From the NCBI RefSeq assembly GCF_001458195.1, contig NZ_CYPU01000039.1:558093-622092 (forward strand): a DNA stretch of 64,000 nt, written 5' to 3'. The translations under genes and the position numbers were made by a program. Shown here one piece after another: positions 30,671 through 38,866 of this stretch. Every line of letters starts with the position of its first letter. The first letter of the stretch is position 1. The notes under the pieces were generated by a model, which saw only the letters and a program-made list of their open reading frames with translations, was not told where the DNA came from and made no database searches. This stretch comes from Ruegeria atlantica. GTDB lineage: Bacteria; Pseudomonadota; Alphaproteobacteria; Rhodobacterales; Rhodobacteraceae.

Positions 30671-30733
30671 GACTCGGCAAAATATGAGAACAAAAGGTCA
30701 ACAAAGGATTAAAACCCGACCGGAGGTGAGACC

Positions 30734-30856
30734 ATGCTGACCCAGATCAAGACCGCCATAAGTCGTTCGCATTCCACGCTATTGCAGGATGCGGCAGGTG
30801 CGGTGTCATTGGTGGTGATGCTGGTGGTTGCCCTTCACCTTCCCGGAGCGTTCTGA
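30734..30856 (+). CDS. Small membrane peptide (40 aa), predicted SOS-induced
   Basis: The frame begins MLTQIKTAISRSHSTLLQDA and continues AGAVSLVVMLVVALHLPGAF to the end: an amphipathic basic N terminus and one hydrophobic helix. The ribosome site GGAGGTGAG (30722-30730) is excellent. A LexA box lies 70-84 nt upstream of the start. Similar 40-residue proteins seem familiar from other Rhodobacteraceae. SOS-induced small inner-membrane proteins include the Caulobacter division inhibitor SidA and E. coli TisB; function here is inferred only. Its transcript would end at the strong terminator at 31005. Confidence 0.65.
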   Translation: MLTQIKTAISRSHSTLLQDAAGAVSLVVMLVVALHLPGAF

Positions 30857-30911
30857 CCCTTTCTGCCTGCGATCTCGTGCCGAAAACTCCGCGCCGTCGT
30901 CCCCATTTCTG

Positions 30912-30964
30912 TCAAGGGTGACCTGCCTGTCCCAATTCCCTTGAAAGGGCCATGCCTCGGCCCT
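30912..30964 (+). other. Structured region, possible 3' UTR or small RNA
   Basis: Two perfect stems follow one another: TCAAGGG/CCCTTGA (30912-30918 with 30938-30944) and AGGGCC/GGCCCT (30946-30951 with 30959-30964). About 150 nt separate the small-peptide stop from the terminator at 31005, with no open frame of note. It may be a structured 3' UTR or a processed RNA. I see nothing else in the 30.86-31.0 kb gap. Confidence 0.35.
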
Positions 30965-31004
30965 GCGCGGAAATACGGATCCCACGCGAGACACGCATTG
31001 CCTA

Positions 31005-31043
31005 CCGCCGCCCTTTCCGCCCGGAAGGAGCGGCGGTTTTTTT
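31005..31043 (+). terminator. Strong Rho-independent terminator
   Basis: CCGCCGCCCTTTCCG and its near-complement CGGAAGGAGCGGCGG make a long GC-rich stem, followed by seven T (31037-31043). It ends the plus-strand small-peptide transcript, and the T-run abuts the marC stop from the other strand. Confidence 0.88.
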
Positions 31044-31680
31044 ACAACTGTCCGGTTTTGAAGATTTCGAGCATCGCCGACAGCACGGAATTCACTGCAA
31101 CCGATGCCAGGATCATCCCCATGATGCGGCTGATAATGGCAGCACCGGAATGGCCAATCAGTCGTATGATCGGTTCGGCCAGCAGCATCAAAACAAAGGC
31201 GATGGCCACGACAGACAACATAACCAGTGCTGTGATGCCTTGATCCGCCACGCTGAACCGGTTGTTGTCAGTCAGGATAACCACGGCCAGCATCGCACCC
31301 GGCGACGCCAGTGAGGGTACCGCCAACGGAAAGATCGCGGGGTTGGGCTTGTGGAATTTGTCTTCCTGATCGTCTTCTGCTGCGCGTTGTTCAACCTCTT
31401 GTTTGCTTTCGCCAAAGATCATCGTCAGGGCGAACAGGAACAGGATGATCCCTCCGGCCACCTGGAACGAGTTCAAACCGATATCCAGCGCCTCGATCAG
31501 CAATTGCCCAAAAACAAGGAAGAACAGCAAAACCCCGGCACTTATGAACGCCGCCAACAGGGCTGTTTTACGGCGCGCCGCCGCCCCAAGCCCGGCTGTA
31601 ACGGCGATAAAAACGGGAATTGTTCCAATCGGATCAATAACGACCCACAGGGTAACAAAATGTTCCAGCAAACTATTCAA
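31042..31680 (-). CDS. MarC-family (UPF0056) membrane protein
   Basis: A 212-aa inner-membrane protein with six hydrophobic segments. The family's opening LWVVIDPIGTIPVFIAVTAG (about 11-30) and FALTMIFGESK, then FPLAVPSLASPGAMLAVVILTD (about 117-138) are characteristic. The central loop (about 92-112) is charged. Function is not established; the old link to multiple antibiotic resistance was withdrawn. Single gene, convergent with the SOS small-peptide transcript. Confidence 0.88.
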   Translation of the reverse strand: MNSLLEHFVTLWVVIDPIGTIPVFIAVTAGLGAAARRKTALLAAFISAGVLLFFLVFGQLLIEALDIGLNSFQVAGGIILFLFALTMIFGESKQEVEQRAAEDDQEDKFHKPNPAIFPLAVPSLASPGAMLAVVILTDNNRFSVADQGITALVMLSVVAIAFVLMLLAEPIIRLIGHSGAAIISRIMGMILASVAVNSVLSAMLEIFKTGQL

Positions 31681-31739
31681 ACCAAATTCTCCCCAAAACT
31701 TTGGCGGAGGTTAGATGGGTTTGAATTGAATTACCATCT

Positions 31740-32192
31740 TCAGGCGCAGTTGGCCTGTTCGGCTTGTTCCATAGCTTCAGCAGTAGCATCCAACGCCAGC
31801 AGAATCGAAGCGTGCCGGTTCTTGTAATCACGCGCAGGCATAAGAACTTCCAGCCCGTCAAACGGTGCGTCCGGAGCAGGGCCGTCTTTCTTCAACATAG
31901 CCGACAGTTGATCCCGCGCGGTTTCGATTTGCGCGCGCGTGGTTCCAATTACAGCGGATCCAACGACCGAGGCCGAGGCCTGACCCAGGGCGCAGGCCTT
32001 AACGTCCTGACCAAAGTCGGACACGTGACCGTCCTCAACCTTGACGTCCACGGTCACGGTCGACCCGCACAAAGGCGAGCGTTTCTTGACGGACGCATCA
32101 GGGTTTTCCAGTCGTTCCAGATGCGGAATATCCGCAGCCAGGGCCAGAATGCGCCCGGAATATAGCTTTATCAGGTCGTTCTCGCCAGACAT
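31740..32192 (-). CDS. IscU/NifU-like Fe-S scaffold-type protein
   Basis: A 150-aa protein of the NifU N-terminal family. Three Cys positions match scaffold ligands: PLCGSTVTVDVKVEDG, KACALGQASASVVGSAVIG, and a C-terminal Cys (EQANCA). IscU proteins have the first two contexts as CG(D) and CxA. The start ATG at 32192 has GAGGGAAAG upstream; the longer frame to 32246 is not supported. It may assemble or carry Fe-S clusters; it is not in an isc or suf cluster here. Divergent from hisI. Confidence 0.8.
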   Translation of the reverse strand: MSGENDLIKLYSGRILALAADIPHLERLENPDASVKKRSPLCGSTVTVDVKVEDGHVSDFGQDVKACALGQASASVVGSAVIGTTRAQIETARDQLSAMLKKDGPAPDAPFDGLEVLMPARDYKNRHASILLALDATAEAMEQAEQANCA

Positions 32193-32258
32193 GGCTTTCC
32201 CTCGTTGCGTGTTCCCCATACATAGTGGCCATCCACCGGGATGCAAAAGGTTTTTACA

Positions 32259-32630
32259 ATGTCCGAGACCGTCACTTTCGATCTGTCTAGCCTGAAGTTT
32301 AACGACGCCGGTCTGATTCCGGCGATCGCACAGGATGAAGCTTCTGGCGAGGTGTTGATGATGGCGTGGATGAACGCAGAAGCGGTTGAAAAAACTCTTG
32401 AAACGCGCCGCGTGACGTATTGGTCGCGTTCACGTCAGTCGTTCTGGATCAAGGGCGAAACCTCGGGGCATGTTCAGGAACTGATCGATTTCCGCGTCGA
32501 TTGTGATCGCGACTGCCTGCTGGTCCTGGTGCGACAGACCGGCGCGGCGTGTCATACGAACCGGCGCACCTGTTTCTACACCGCAGTGCGGGATGGTGAA
32601 GAGGTCGAGCTAATGCGGCCGATGGACTAG
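32259..32630 (+). CDS. hisI: Phosphoribosyl-AMP cyclohydrolase
   Basis: Histidine pathway step 3, opening the adenine ring of PR-AMP; a zinc enzyme. 123 aa with MAWMNAEAVEKTLETRRVTYWSRSR, the zinc ligands in DCDRDCLLVLVRQTGAACHTNRRTCFY, which are the family signature. It is a stand-alone cyclohydrolase without the HisE pyrophosphohydrolase domain. ATG 32259 has AAAAGG 8 nt upstream; ATG 32241 would add six residues with poorer spacing. Confidence 0.95.
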   Translation: MSETVTFDLSSLKFNDAGLIPAIAQDEASGEVLMMAWMNAEAVEKTLETRRVTYWSRSRQSFWIKGETSGHVQELIDFRVDCDRDCLLVLVRQTGAACHTNRRTCFYTAVRDGEEVELMRPMD

Positions 32631-32636
32631 GGTCGG

Positions 32637-33533
32637 TCACAGCCCGACCATGACCCGAACCTGTTCCGCGGTAACTCCATCACCACGATACTTGGCGATG
32701 GCGCGCGCGTCGTCGCGTTTGGCCAAGCGTTTGCCTGCATCATCTCGGATCAGTTTATGATGGTGATAGACAGGTGTCGGCAAGCCGATCAGGGCCTGCA
32801 ACAGAACATGGATACGCGTCGCCTCGAACAGGTCCTGACCGCGCACGACATGAGTTACGCCTTGCGCTGCGTCATCCAGAACGACGGATAGATGGTAGGA
32901 CGTTCCCATATCGCGCCGGGACAATACCACGTCTCCGATTGTGTCCCGTAACTCATCAGCAGTGAAAGTGACGGGCCCCGTTTCCCCTTTCGGTCCCGCG
33001 CCTGTTTCTTCGAAAACCGCGGTTTTTCCAAACGGTTGAGTGGCAGTCCTAAACAGATCTGGAACTACACGTGCAGCCATTTCAATGTCCAGTCGAAGGG
33101 GCAAATCTTGTGGAATCGGGCCCGATCGCACTGAAACATGCCTGCACGTGCCCGGATAAATGATCCCATCCGGCCCATGCAGAGGAACTCCTTCCTGCGG
33201 CGCTCCGGCGGCGGCGGCAATGTCCCGACGATTGCAGGTGCACGGGTACAACAGACCTTGTGACCACAACGTTTTCAGCGCGTCTTTATAAGTTGACACA
33301 CGAGACGATTGCCGCATCACGGGTTCTGGCCAGGTCAATCCTAGCCAGGTCAAATCGTCATAAATCTGCTCTTCCCAATTTGCCCGGCAGCGGGAGCGGT
33401 CGATGTCTTCGATCCGCAATAAAAATTGACCGCCTTCAGCGGCGGCCATATCACTGGCAAGAAGTGCAGAACAGGCATGGCCAAGATGAAGCGGACCCGT
33501 AGGAGATGGGGCAAATCTGGTAATGAATGTCAC
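32637..33533 (-). CDS. gluQ: Glutamyl-Q tRNA(Asp) synthetase
   Basis: Attaches glutamate to queuosine at position 34 of tRNA-Asp. 298 aa, a GluRS catalytic domain lacking the anticodon-binding domain. HIGH-type motif is PLHLGHACSAL (about 15-25); zinc Cys ligands lie in LYPCTCNRRDI and YPGTCRH; KMSKS-type motif is KRLAKRDDARAI (about 268-279). The start overlaps the methyltransferase stop by 4 nt. Convergent with hisI (6-bp gap). Confidence 0.95.
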   Translation of the reverse strand: MTFITRFAPSPTGPLHLGHACSALLASDMAAAEGGQFLLRIEDIDRSRCRANWEEQIYDDLTWLGLTWPEPVMRQSSRVSTYKDALKTLWSQGLLYPCTCNRRDIAAAAGAPQEGVPLHGPDGIIYPGTCRHVSVRSGPIPQDLPLRLDIEMAARVVPDLFRTATQPFGKTAVFEETGAGPKGETGPVTFTADELRDTIGDVVLSRRDMGTSYHLSVVLDDAAQGVTHVVRGQDLFEATRIHVLLQALIGLPTPVYHHHKLIRDDAGKRLAKRDDARAIAKYRGDGVTAEQVRVMVGL

Positions 33534-34144
33534 GTCTTTTCAACAATATATACGTCAGATTTAAGGTCCATCCCGGGAAGATGCGACCCGTATTCCCGAA
33601 ACAACAACCGCGCAGCGCCCATGTCCAGCCAATCGTTTAAACGGGTGGTGAAGGACGGATCGTCAAGTGTGTGATCGTTGAAAGAAAAGGCCAGTAAGCC
33701 GCCTTTGGGTAGCGCCTTCATCAACAGGTCGAATGTCTCTGGCGGGGCGGCGCCGGTTCCGATCACGCCAATCGCTGTGATTGCCTTATAAGCATCTTGC
33801 TCCAGCGGTTCCGGATCGGTGATCTCAAACGTCGTGAGGTTTCTGTAAACCTCCTTGGCGGCTGCCCCTTCAAGCATCTTTGGCGTGGGATCCACACCAT
33901 CGATTACCTGAAATCCCGTATCGTGCAGGGCTTTGCCGGACAGACCCGTGCCACAACCGTAATCCAGAACAGGCGTCTGCGATTCGGGCATCTGGGACCA
34001 AAGCGCCTCGGCCACGCGGCCAGGCGTGGCGTAGCCATGTGAGCCAACTTCGGCGTCGTATGACGAGGCCCATTTCTGATAATGCGTACGGGTCGCCTCA
34101 GGCGTATCAAGCCCATAGGCGTCTTTGAGGTATTTGTCGCTCAT
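33530..34144 (-). CDS. Class I SAM-dependent methyltransferase
   Basis: A 204-aa protein with the Rossmann methyltransferase core: motif I PVLDYGCGTGLSGKAL (about 59-74), motif II region VIDGVDPTPKMLEGA and KGGLLAFSFNDH (motif IV-VI). The N terminus (DKYLKDAYGLDTPEATRTHYQKWASSYDAEV) is a cap helix seen in small-molecule methyltransferases of the DREV/UbiE-like type. Substrate unknown. It is coupled to gluQ through an ATGA overlap and lies 37 nt after trmFO, so tRNA modification is one guess. Confidence 0.82.
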   Translation of the reverse strand: MSDKYLKDAYGLDTPEATRTHYQKWASSYDAEVGSHGYATPGRVAEALWSQMPESQTPVLDYGCGTGLSGKALHDTGFQVIDGVDPTPKMLEGAAAKEVYRNLTTFEITDPEPLEQDAYKAITAIGVIGTGAAPPETFDLLMKALPKGGLLAFSFNDHTLDDPSFTTRLNDWLDMGAARLLFREYGSHLPGMDLKSDVYIVEKT

Positions 34145-34181
34145 ACCCGTATGTTAGGCTGGTAGGGCACAATGCGTCCAG

Positions 34182-35522
34182 TCAGCAATGCGCCAGCCAG
34201 TCTGTCCATTCCGTCTTGGCCCGGTCGGTGTAGGCCTTGTACCGGTCCTTACGGCCCCGGCGCCCCCCTTTGAGGCCATCAACCGGGCGAAACAGACCAA
34301 AGTTGACGTTCATGGGTTGAAAGGTCTTGGCTTCGGCCCCGCCGGTGATGTGGTGTATCAACGCACCCATGGCGCTGTCCTGCGGGATCTCGGGCAGGGA
34401 ACGCCCCAGGATCTCGGCAGCAGCCAGCCGACCGGCCAACAAGCCCATTGCAGCGCTTTCCACATACCCCTCGACACCGGTGATCTGGCCGGCAAATCGA
34501 ATACTCGGCTTTGATTTCAGCCGCATCTGCGCGTCTAGCAATGTCGGAGAATTGATAAATGTATTGCGATGAATCCCGCCCAGGCGCGCGAAACTGGCAT
34601 TCTCAAGCCCGGGGATCATGCGGAATACGTCAGTCTGTGCACCATATTTCATCTTGGTCTGAAAACCGACGATGTTGAACAGCGTACCAAGTGCATTGTC
34701 GCGGCGCAGTTGAACAACCGCATGAGGTTTGACGTCAGGCTGATGCGGGTTGGTCAGGCCGACCGGTTTCATCGGCCCGTGGCGCAGCGTCTCGCGGCCC
34801 CGTTCCGCCATAACCTCGATGGGCAGGCAGCCGTCGAAATACCCGGCAGTTTCACCTTCGTGGAATTCTGTTTTGTCCGCCGCCAACAGGGCGTCGATGA
34901 AGGCCTCGTACTGATCGCGGTCCATGGGACAGTTCAGATAGGCAGTGCGCTCTTCTTCGGTTTCGCCCTTGTCATAACGGGACTGCATCCACGCCTGGCT
35001 CATGTCGATGCTGTCGGCATAGACGATCGGGGCTATGGCGTCGAAGAACGCCAGCGCCTCGGCGCCAGTTTCGGAACGTATCGATTCACCCAAAGACGAC
35101 GAAGTCAACGGACCCGTCGCAATGATCCAGTGGCCGTCTTCGGGCAGGGCGGTGACTTCTTCGCCCGTTACCTCAACTCGCGGATGGGCCTGAAGCTTGG
35201 CGGTTACTGCTTCGGCAAACGGATCACGATCCACGGCCAAAGCCCCACCGGCGGGCAGGCGATGCGTATCGGCGGTGGTCATGATGATCCCGTTGGCCGC
35301 GCGCATTTCCCAATGCAGCAGACCGACGGCATTCTGTTCGTCGTCATCCGAGCGGAAGGAGTTCGAGCACACCATCTCGGCCAGATTGCCGGTCTGGTGC
35401 GCAAAAGTGCCCACTTTGGGCCGCATTTCGTGGATTACAACATCCACGCCCATTTCCGCTGCTTGCCAGGCCGCCTCGGACCCTGCCATGCCGCCGCCAA
35501 CTATATGCAATTTCTGTGTCAT
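34182..35522 (-). CDS. trmFO: Methylenetetrahydrofolate-tRNA-(uracil-5)-methyltransferase TrmFO
   Basis: Folate/FAD-dependent formation of m5U54 in tRNA. 446 aa: FAD-binding [31 protein letters not shown] (about 5-34), the catalytic Cys in [49 protein letters not shown], and [22 protein letters not shown], all typical of GidA-small proteins. The start [11 protein letters not shown] at 35522 matches family length; an extension to 35654 is atypical. The folate link echoes DmdA, but no direct connection is implied. Confidence 0.95.
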   Translation of the reverse strand: MTQKLHIVGGGMAGSEAAWQAAEMGVDVVIHEMRPKVGTFAHQTGNLAEMVCSNSFRSDDDEQNAVGLLHWEMRAANGIIMTTADTHRLPAGGALAVDRDPFAEAVTAKLQAHPRVEVTGEEVTALPEDGHWIIATGPLTSSSLGESIRSETGAEALAFFDAIAPIVYADSIDMSQAWMQSRYDKGETEEERTAYLNCPMDRDQYEAFIDALLAADKTEFHEGETAGYFDGCLPIEVMAERGRETLRHGPMKPVGLTNPHQPDVKPHAVVQLRRDNALGTLFNIVGFQTKMKYGAQTDVFRMIPGLENASFARLGGIHRNTFINSPTLLDAQMRLKSKPSIRFAGQITGVEGYVESAAMGLLAGRLAAAEILGRSLPEIPQDSAMGALIHHITGGAEAKTFQPMNVNFGLFRPVDGLKGGRRGRKDRYKAYTDRAKTEWTDWLAHC

Positions 35523-35786
35523 GAGTTGCCACATAGGCCACAGCATCGCGCAACGCAACACACGCCAAGTTTCGCGTTGATTAGCTAGCAATTTTAGTAG
35601 GGTACTTGGGGTCGCCGTAGCGGGAATGTCAGCGCCGGTGAGAGAAACCAGCATGGAGGGACCTTCCGCCTACAGCGACCCAAAAGCGTATTTGGGCCTA
35701 AGCCATGTCTCAGCTTTGCCACAGTGTGGCCCTTTTGAAAAGGACTAAATTGCGAACAGTCGCGAAAATTTCCTTAAATAATCTCG

Positions 35787-36572
35787 CTATTGTTCCCAAT
35801 TTGGCGGCCTTTTTTCGATAAATGCAGATATTCCTTCTTCGGTATCCCGATGCATCATATTCTGTGCCATTACCTCGCCGGTATAGGCATAGGCCTGTTC
35901 GATCGGCATATCCAATTGCTTGTAATAGGCCTGTTTGCCCACTTTGACCGCTGATCCAAGCTTGCCCGCTAGTTGTTCGGCTAGCGCCATCGTTTCATGT
36001 TCCAACAACATTTCGGGTACGGCGCGATTGATCAGGCCCAGCTCTGTCGCGCGTTCCGCCGAGATGAACGCGCCTGTTGTTAACATTTCAAATGCCTGTT
36101 TCCGGGGGATATTCCGGCTGAGGGCCACCATAGGGGTCGAACAAAACAACCCGATATTGACCCCGTTTACACCAAAGCGCGTGCCTTCGGCTGCAATCGC
36201 AAGATCACAAGTGGCCACCAGTTGGCAGCCGGCCGCCGTGGCGATGCCGTGGACTTGCGCGATCACGGGTTGGGGCAGTGATTGAATCGACAGCATCATC
36301 TTGGCGCACTGCGCGAACAGGTCTTGAAAATAGGCTTTTCCCCCGTCCTCGCTCTGACGTCCGGCAGTCATCTGTTTCAGATCGTGACCTGCGCAAAACG
36401 CTTTACCTTCGCCGGACAGGATTACGGCGCGAATGCTCGAGTCGTTGCTTAAGGCGTCGAATTCAGTCTGAAGTGCCGCCAGCATCTCTTCGCTCAGGGC
36501 ATTCAGGCGCTCTGGCGCGTTCATTTTCAACCGGGCAACGCCATTCATGTCGTTACGTTCCAGAATTCCCAT
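35787..36572 (-). CDS. Enoyl-CoA hydratase/isomerase family protein
   Basis: Crotonase-fold protein, 261 aa. Oxyanion-hole segments are SGEGKAFCAGHDLKQM (about 53-68) and QVHGIATAAGCQLVATCDLAIA (about 107-128), with the usual GVNGVNIGLFCSTPMVALSRNIPRKQAFEMLTTG. One of the two hydratase Glu positions appears replaced in the first loop, so isomerase or another crotonase activity is possible. It is divergent from a hot-dog thioesterase gene. The flanking 264-bp spacer toward trmFO shows no gene. Confidence 0.88.
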   Translation of the reverse strand: MGILERNDMNGVARLKMNAPERLNALSEEMLAALQTEFDALSNDSSIRAVILSGEGKAFCAGHDLKQMTAGRQSEDGGKAYFQDLFAQCAKMMLSIQSLPQPVIAQVHGIATAAGCQLVATCDLAIAAEGTRFGVNGVNIGLFCSTPMVALSRNIPRKQAFEMLTTGAFISAERATELGLINRAVPEMLLEHETMALAEQLAGKLGSAVKVGKQAYYKQLDMPIEQAYAYTGEVMAQNMMHRDTEEGISAFIEKRPPNWEQ

Positions 36573-36630
36573 CTTGCTCTCCGATCTGATGTCGGGCCAA
36601 CTCTAGGACGGCAATTCGAGGAGGGGAAGT

Positions 36631-37074
36631 ATGTCGTTGGTTTTGAACCGCGAACAACTGTCAGATTATCTGGTCGAGGTGTTTCCGCAGGTCGAGAAGG
36701 ACTTTGTCATAGACAGGCTGGATGAAAACTCAATCACAATGCGGCTGAAAGTCGGGGACAGACATCTGCGTCCAGGGGGGACAGTTTCAGGCCCGTCGAT
36801 GTTCGGTCTGGCCGATGTCAGCGTCTATGCAATGATCCTTGCATTGAAAGGACGTCAGTCGCTCGCGGTGACGACAGGGTGTTCGATGGACTTCATGCGC
36901 AAACCCGATGGGGCCAACGATATGATCGCGCGCTGCAGCTTGCTAAAACTGGGCAAGACGCTTGCGGTAGGCGATGTTCTGATGTTCTCGGAAGGCTCTG
37001 TCAAACCCGTTGCGCGGGCTACGATGACCTATTCATTGCCACCTGCAGGGTCTGCAGCGGCGGTGTTTGGATAA
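36631..37074 (+). CDS. PaaI-type hot-dog thioesterase
   Basis: A 147-aa hot-dog-fold protein that likely hydrolyses acyl-CoA thioesters. The active-site region reads RPGGTVSGPSMFGLADVSVYAMILAL (about 48-73) and the following strand VTTGCSMDFMRKP. GDRHLRPGGTVSGP replaces the more usual GGxxxxLADxAxG. A GAGGAGGGGAAGT ribosome site precedes ATG 36631. Divergent from the enoyl-CoA hydratase gene, with which it may act on CoA substrates; followed by a hairpin serving mainly the opposite strand. Confidence 0.85.
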   Translation: MSLVLNREQLSDYLVEVFPQVEKDFVIDRLDENSITMRLKVGDRHLRPGGTVSGPSMFGLADVSVYAMILALKGRQSLAVTTGCSMDFMRKPDGANDMIARCSLLKLGKTLAVGDVLMFSEGSVKPVARATMTYSLPPAGSAAAVFG

Positions 37075-37100
37075 AAAGGGCCGGGTATGAAACCCGGCCT
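37073..37100 (-). terminator. Rho-independent terminator for the DUF1127 gene
   Basis: On the minus strand GGCCGGGT-TTCAT-ACCCGGCC is followed by CTTTTT (37078-37074). A second small stem (GTCCC-GATA-GGGAC, 37109-37122) precedes it. It lies between the DUF1127 stop and the convergent PaaI gene. Confidence 0.72.
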
Positions 37101-37131
37101 AGGAAGAGGTCCCGATAGGGACTGGGGATAA

Positions 37132-37359
37132 TTAATACTGCCAGAAATAGCGTTTGATCTCGCGGTCGGCCGCGGGGCGGGTCAGGCCGACATCTTTAAG
37201 CATGCGATCATCCAACTTGGACAGGTTAATTCTGCTGCGGCGCTGTCGTTCCCACTGTGTGACAGTCGCCGCAAACCGCACGGCCAGCGCGGCGATCATC
37301 GGCAGCCGAGGGCTATCGTTCAGCAGCATGAGGGCGGGGTTGTGCATATGGCGTGTCAT
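37132..37359 (-). CDS. DUF1127 small protein
   Basis: A 75-aa basic protein with the DUF1127 C-terminal block RRRSRINLSKLDDRMLKDVGLTRPAADREIKRYFWQ (Leu, Asp and the GLTR core). ATG 37359 (MTRHMHNPAL) has AAAGGA 8 nt upstream; the GTG-start extension to 37389 is less likely. Several short alphaproteobacterial DUF1127 proteins are RNA-associated and stress-linked; no role is shown for this one. It is divergent from a MocR regulator, with shared inverted repeats in the spacer. Confidence 0.85.
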   Translation of the reverse strand: MTRHMHNPALMLLNDSPRLPMIAALAVRFAATVTQWERQRRSRINLSKLDDRMLKDVGLTRPAADREIKRYFWQY

Positions 37360-37375
37360 CTTGGGTATCCTTTCA

Positions 37376-37470
37376 AATTGTATTGACACAAAGTACTAAT
37401 GTTCGGTACATGGGCGTGATACATTCGGGATTGTGTCAAAAGCAAAGGAAGAATTGTAATGGATACAATT
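37376..37470. promoter_or_regulatory. Divergent control region with nested inverted repeats
   Basis: TTGACACAA (37383-37391) has an exact inverted copy TTGTGTCAA at 37431-37439. AATTGTA occurs at 37376-37382 and 37452-37458, with the inverse TACAATT at 37464-37470, so AATTGTA-ATGGA-TACAATT spans the mocR start codon. TTGACA (37383) and TACATG (37407) with an 18-nt spacer make a plausible mocR promoter. These are candidate sites for MocR self-regulation. Confidence 0.55.
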
Positions 37471-38862
37471 TGGCCAGAGGTGTTACCAAAATCCAAAGGT
37501 CCCAAGTACACACTGGTCGCCGATACAATACGAAAAGCGATTGAGAACAAAGCGCTGGAGGTAGGATCTAAACTGCCTCCAGTCCGGGAGCTTGCGTATC
37601 GGTTACAAATAACGCCCGGCACGGTTGCCCGGGCATATACGATTCTGACGGAAGAAGGCTTGCTACAAGCCGAGGTTGGACGTGGTACATTTGTCGCCCC
37701 TCCAAAATCACCTTTGCTGGACGATGTGTGGGCAAGACAACTTCACCTGCGCGACGACAAGTACAACGCCGATGTCAGCCTGTTCAGCCCCAGATTACCG
37801 GACGTGGGGCAGGTGGCCCTGATCAGGGAATGTCTTAAGAAAGTGTCACAAGCCGATCCGCGTTTGCTGATGAATTACCCGACGCGCGATGCGTACCAAC
37901 CCATGCGGCAGGCGGTCGTTGAATGGCTCTCAGATCTGCCGCTTGGCGCAGTGACCCATGATGATGTGGTTCTGACGCATGGTGGGCAAAATGGTCTTTG
38001 CCTGGTGTTTCAGACGATCCTGCGCGGCCCCAAGCCGGTCGTTCTGGTTGAAGATCTGTCATATGCCGGTTTCCGTCGGGCAGGTGAGTTGATGCGAGCC
38101 GAGGTTGTCGGCGTGAAGATGGACAAGTGGGGCATTGACCCTCAGGCTATGGATCACATTTTGCGTCAGACCCAGGCGCAAGCAGTTTGCGTCTCGCCCG
38201 AGGTGCAAAACCCAACCGGTACACATACGCCGCTGGAACGTCGAAAAGAGGTTGTGGAAGTCGCCCGCCGCCATGATTTGCAAATCATTGAAGACGATTG
38301 CTATCGAATGGGGGACGCACGCGAGCCCAGCTATCGCGCTTTGGCACCTGAACGGGGTTGGCATGTTTCGTCGATCTCAAAGATCCTGACGCCAGCCCTG
38401 CGGGTCGGGTTCGCCATCGCCCCGCGCGAACGCAGCGTCGATCTTCGGCGCTCAGCCGAATACGGCTATTTCGGTTTGGCACAACCGCTTGCAGAGCTGA
38501 CCCGGCTGTTGCTGTCTGATCCGCGGACACGGCAGATTGCCAGGGACGTCCGTGCCCGGATGGGCGACTATGTCCGGGTGACGGTCAATGCGCTTGGCGG
38601 CTTTGATCTGAACTGGGCGCCGGACGTGCCGTTTGTCTGGCTGAACTTGCCGTCGGGTTGGCGTGCCGCCGCATTCAGCCGTGCTGCTGAACGCGAAGGC
38701 ATTCAGTTACGGTCTGCCGACGAGTTCGCGCTGCGGGACGGGCGTGCCCCCAACGCCGTACGCATTGCGATGAATGGGCACGTGTCATTGGAGCGGTTCG
38801 AGGCCGCAATGCAGCGCCTGCGGGCGCTTTTAGATAATCCGCCGGAACAGATCAGCGTCTAG
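37459..38862 (+). CDS. MocR/PdxR-type PLP-dependent GntR regulator
   Basis: A 467-aa transcription factor: winged helix at about 15-80 (LVADTIRKAIENKALEVGSKLPPVRELAYRLQITPGTVARAYTILTEEGLLQAEVGRGTF) joined to a class I aminotransferase-like domain. PLP contacts are visible: HGGQNGLCLVF, SPEVQNPTGTHTPLERRKEVVEVARRH, IEDDCYRMG and the Lys of SSISKILTPALRVGFAI. Such regulators sense PLP or amino acids. Divergent from the DUF1127 gene with a 99-bp spacer of inverted repeats. The target is not known; the divergent gene is the first guess. Confidence 0.92.
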   Translation: MDTIWPEVLPKSKGPKYTLVADTIRKAIENKALEVGSKLPPVRELAYRLQITPGTVARAYTILTEEGLLQAEVGRGTFVAPPKSPLLDDVWARQLHLRDDKYNADVSLFSPRLPDVGQVALIRECLKKVSQADPRLLMNYPTRDAYQPMRQAVVEWLSDLPLGAVTHDDVVLTHGGQNGLCLVFQTILRGPKPVVLVEDLSYAGFRRAGELMRAEVVGVKMDKWGIDPQAMDHILRQTQAQAVCVSPEVQNPTGTHTPLERRKEVVEVARRHDLQIIEDDCYRMGDAREPSYRALAPERGWHVSSISKILTPALRVGFAIAPRERSVDLRRSAEYGYFGLAQPLAELTRLLLSDPRTRQIARDVRARMGDYVRVTVNALGGFDLNWAPDVPFVWLNLPSGWRAAAFSRAAEREGIQLRSADEFALRDGRAPNAVRIAMNGHVSLERFEAAMQRLRALLDNPPEQISV

Positions 38863-38866
38863 GCCC

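Noticed and set aside
30941..31314. Overlapping plus-strand frames running into marC
   Set aside because: They cross the strong terminator at 31005 and are antisense to marC.
34569..35588. 339-codon plus-strand frame over trmFO
   Set aside because: Antisense shadow of trmFO, which has all family motifs.
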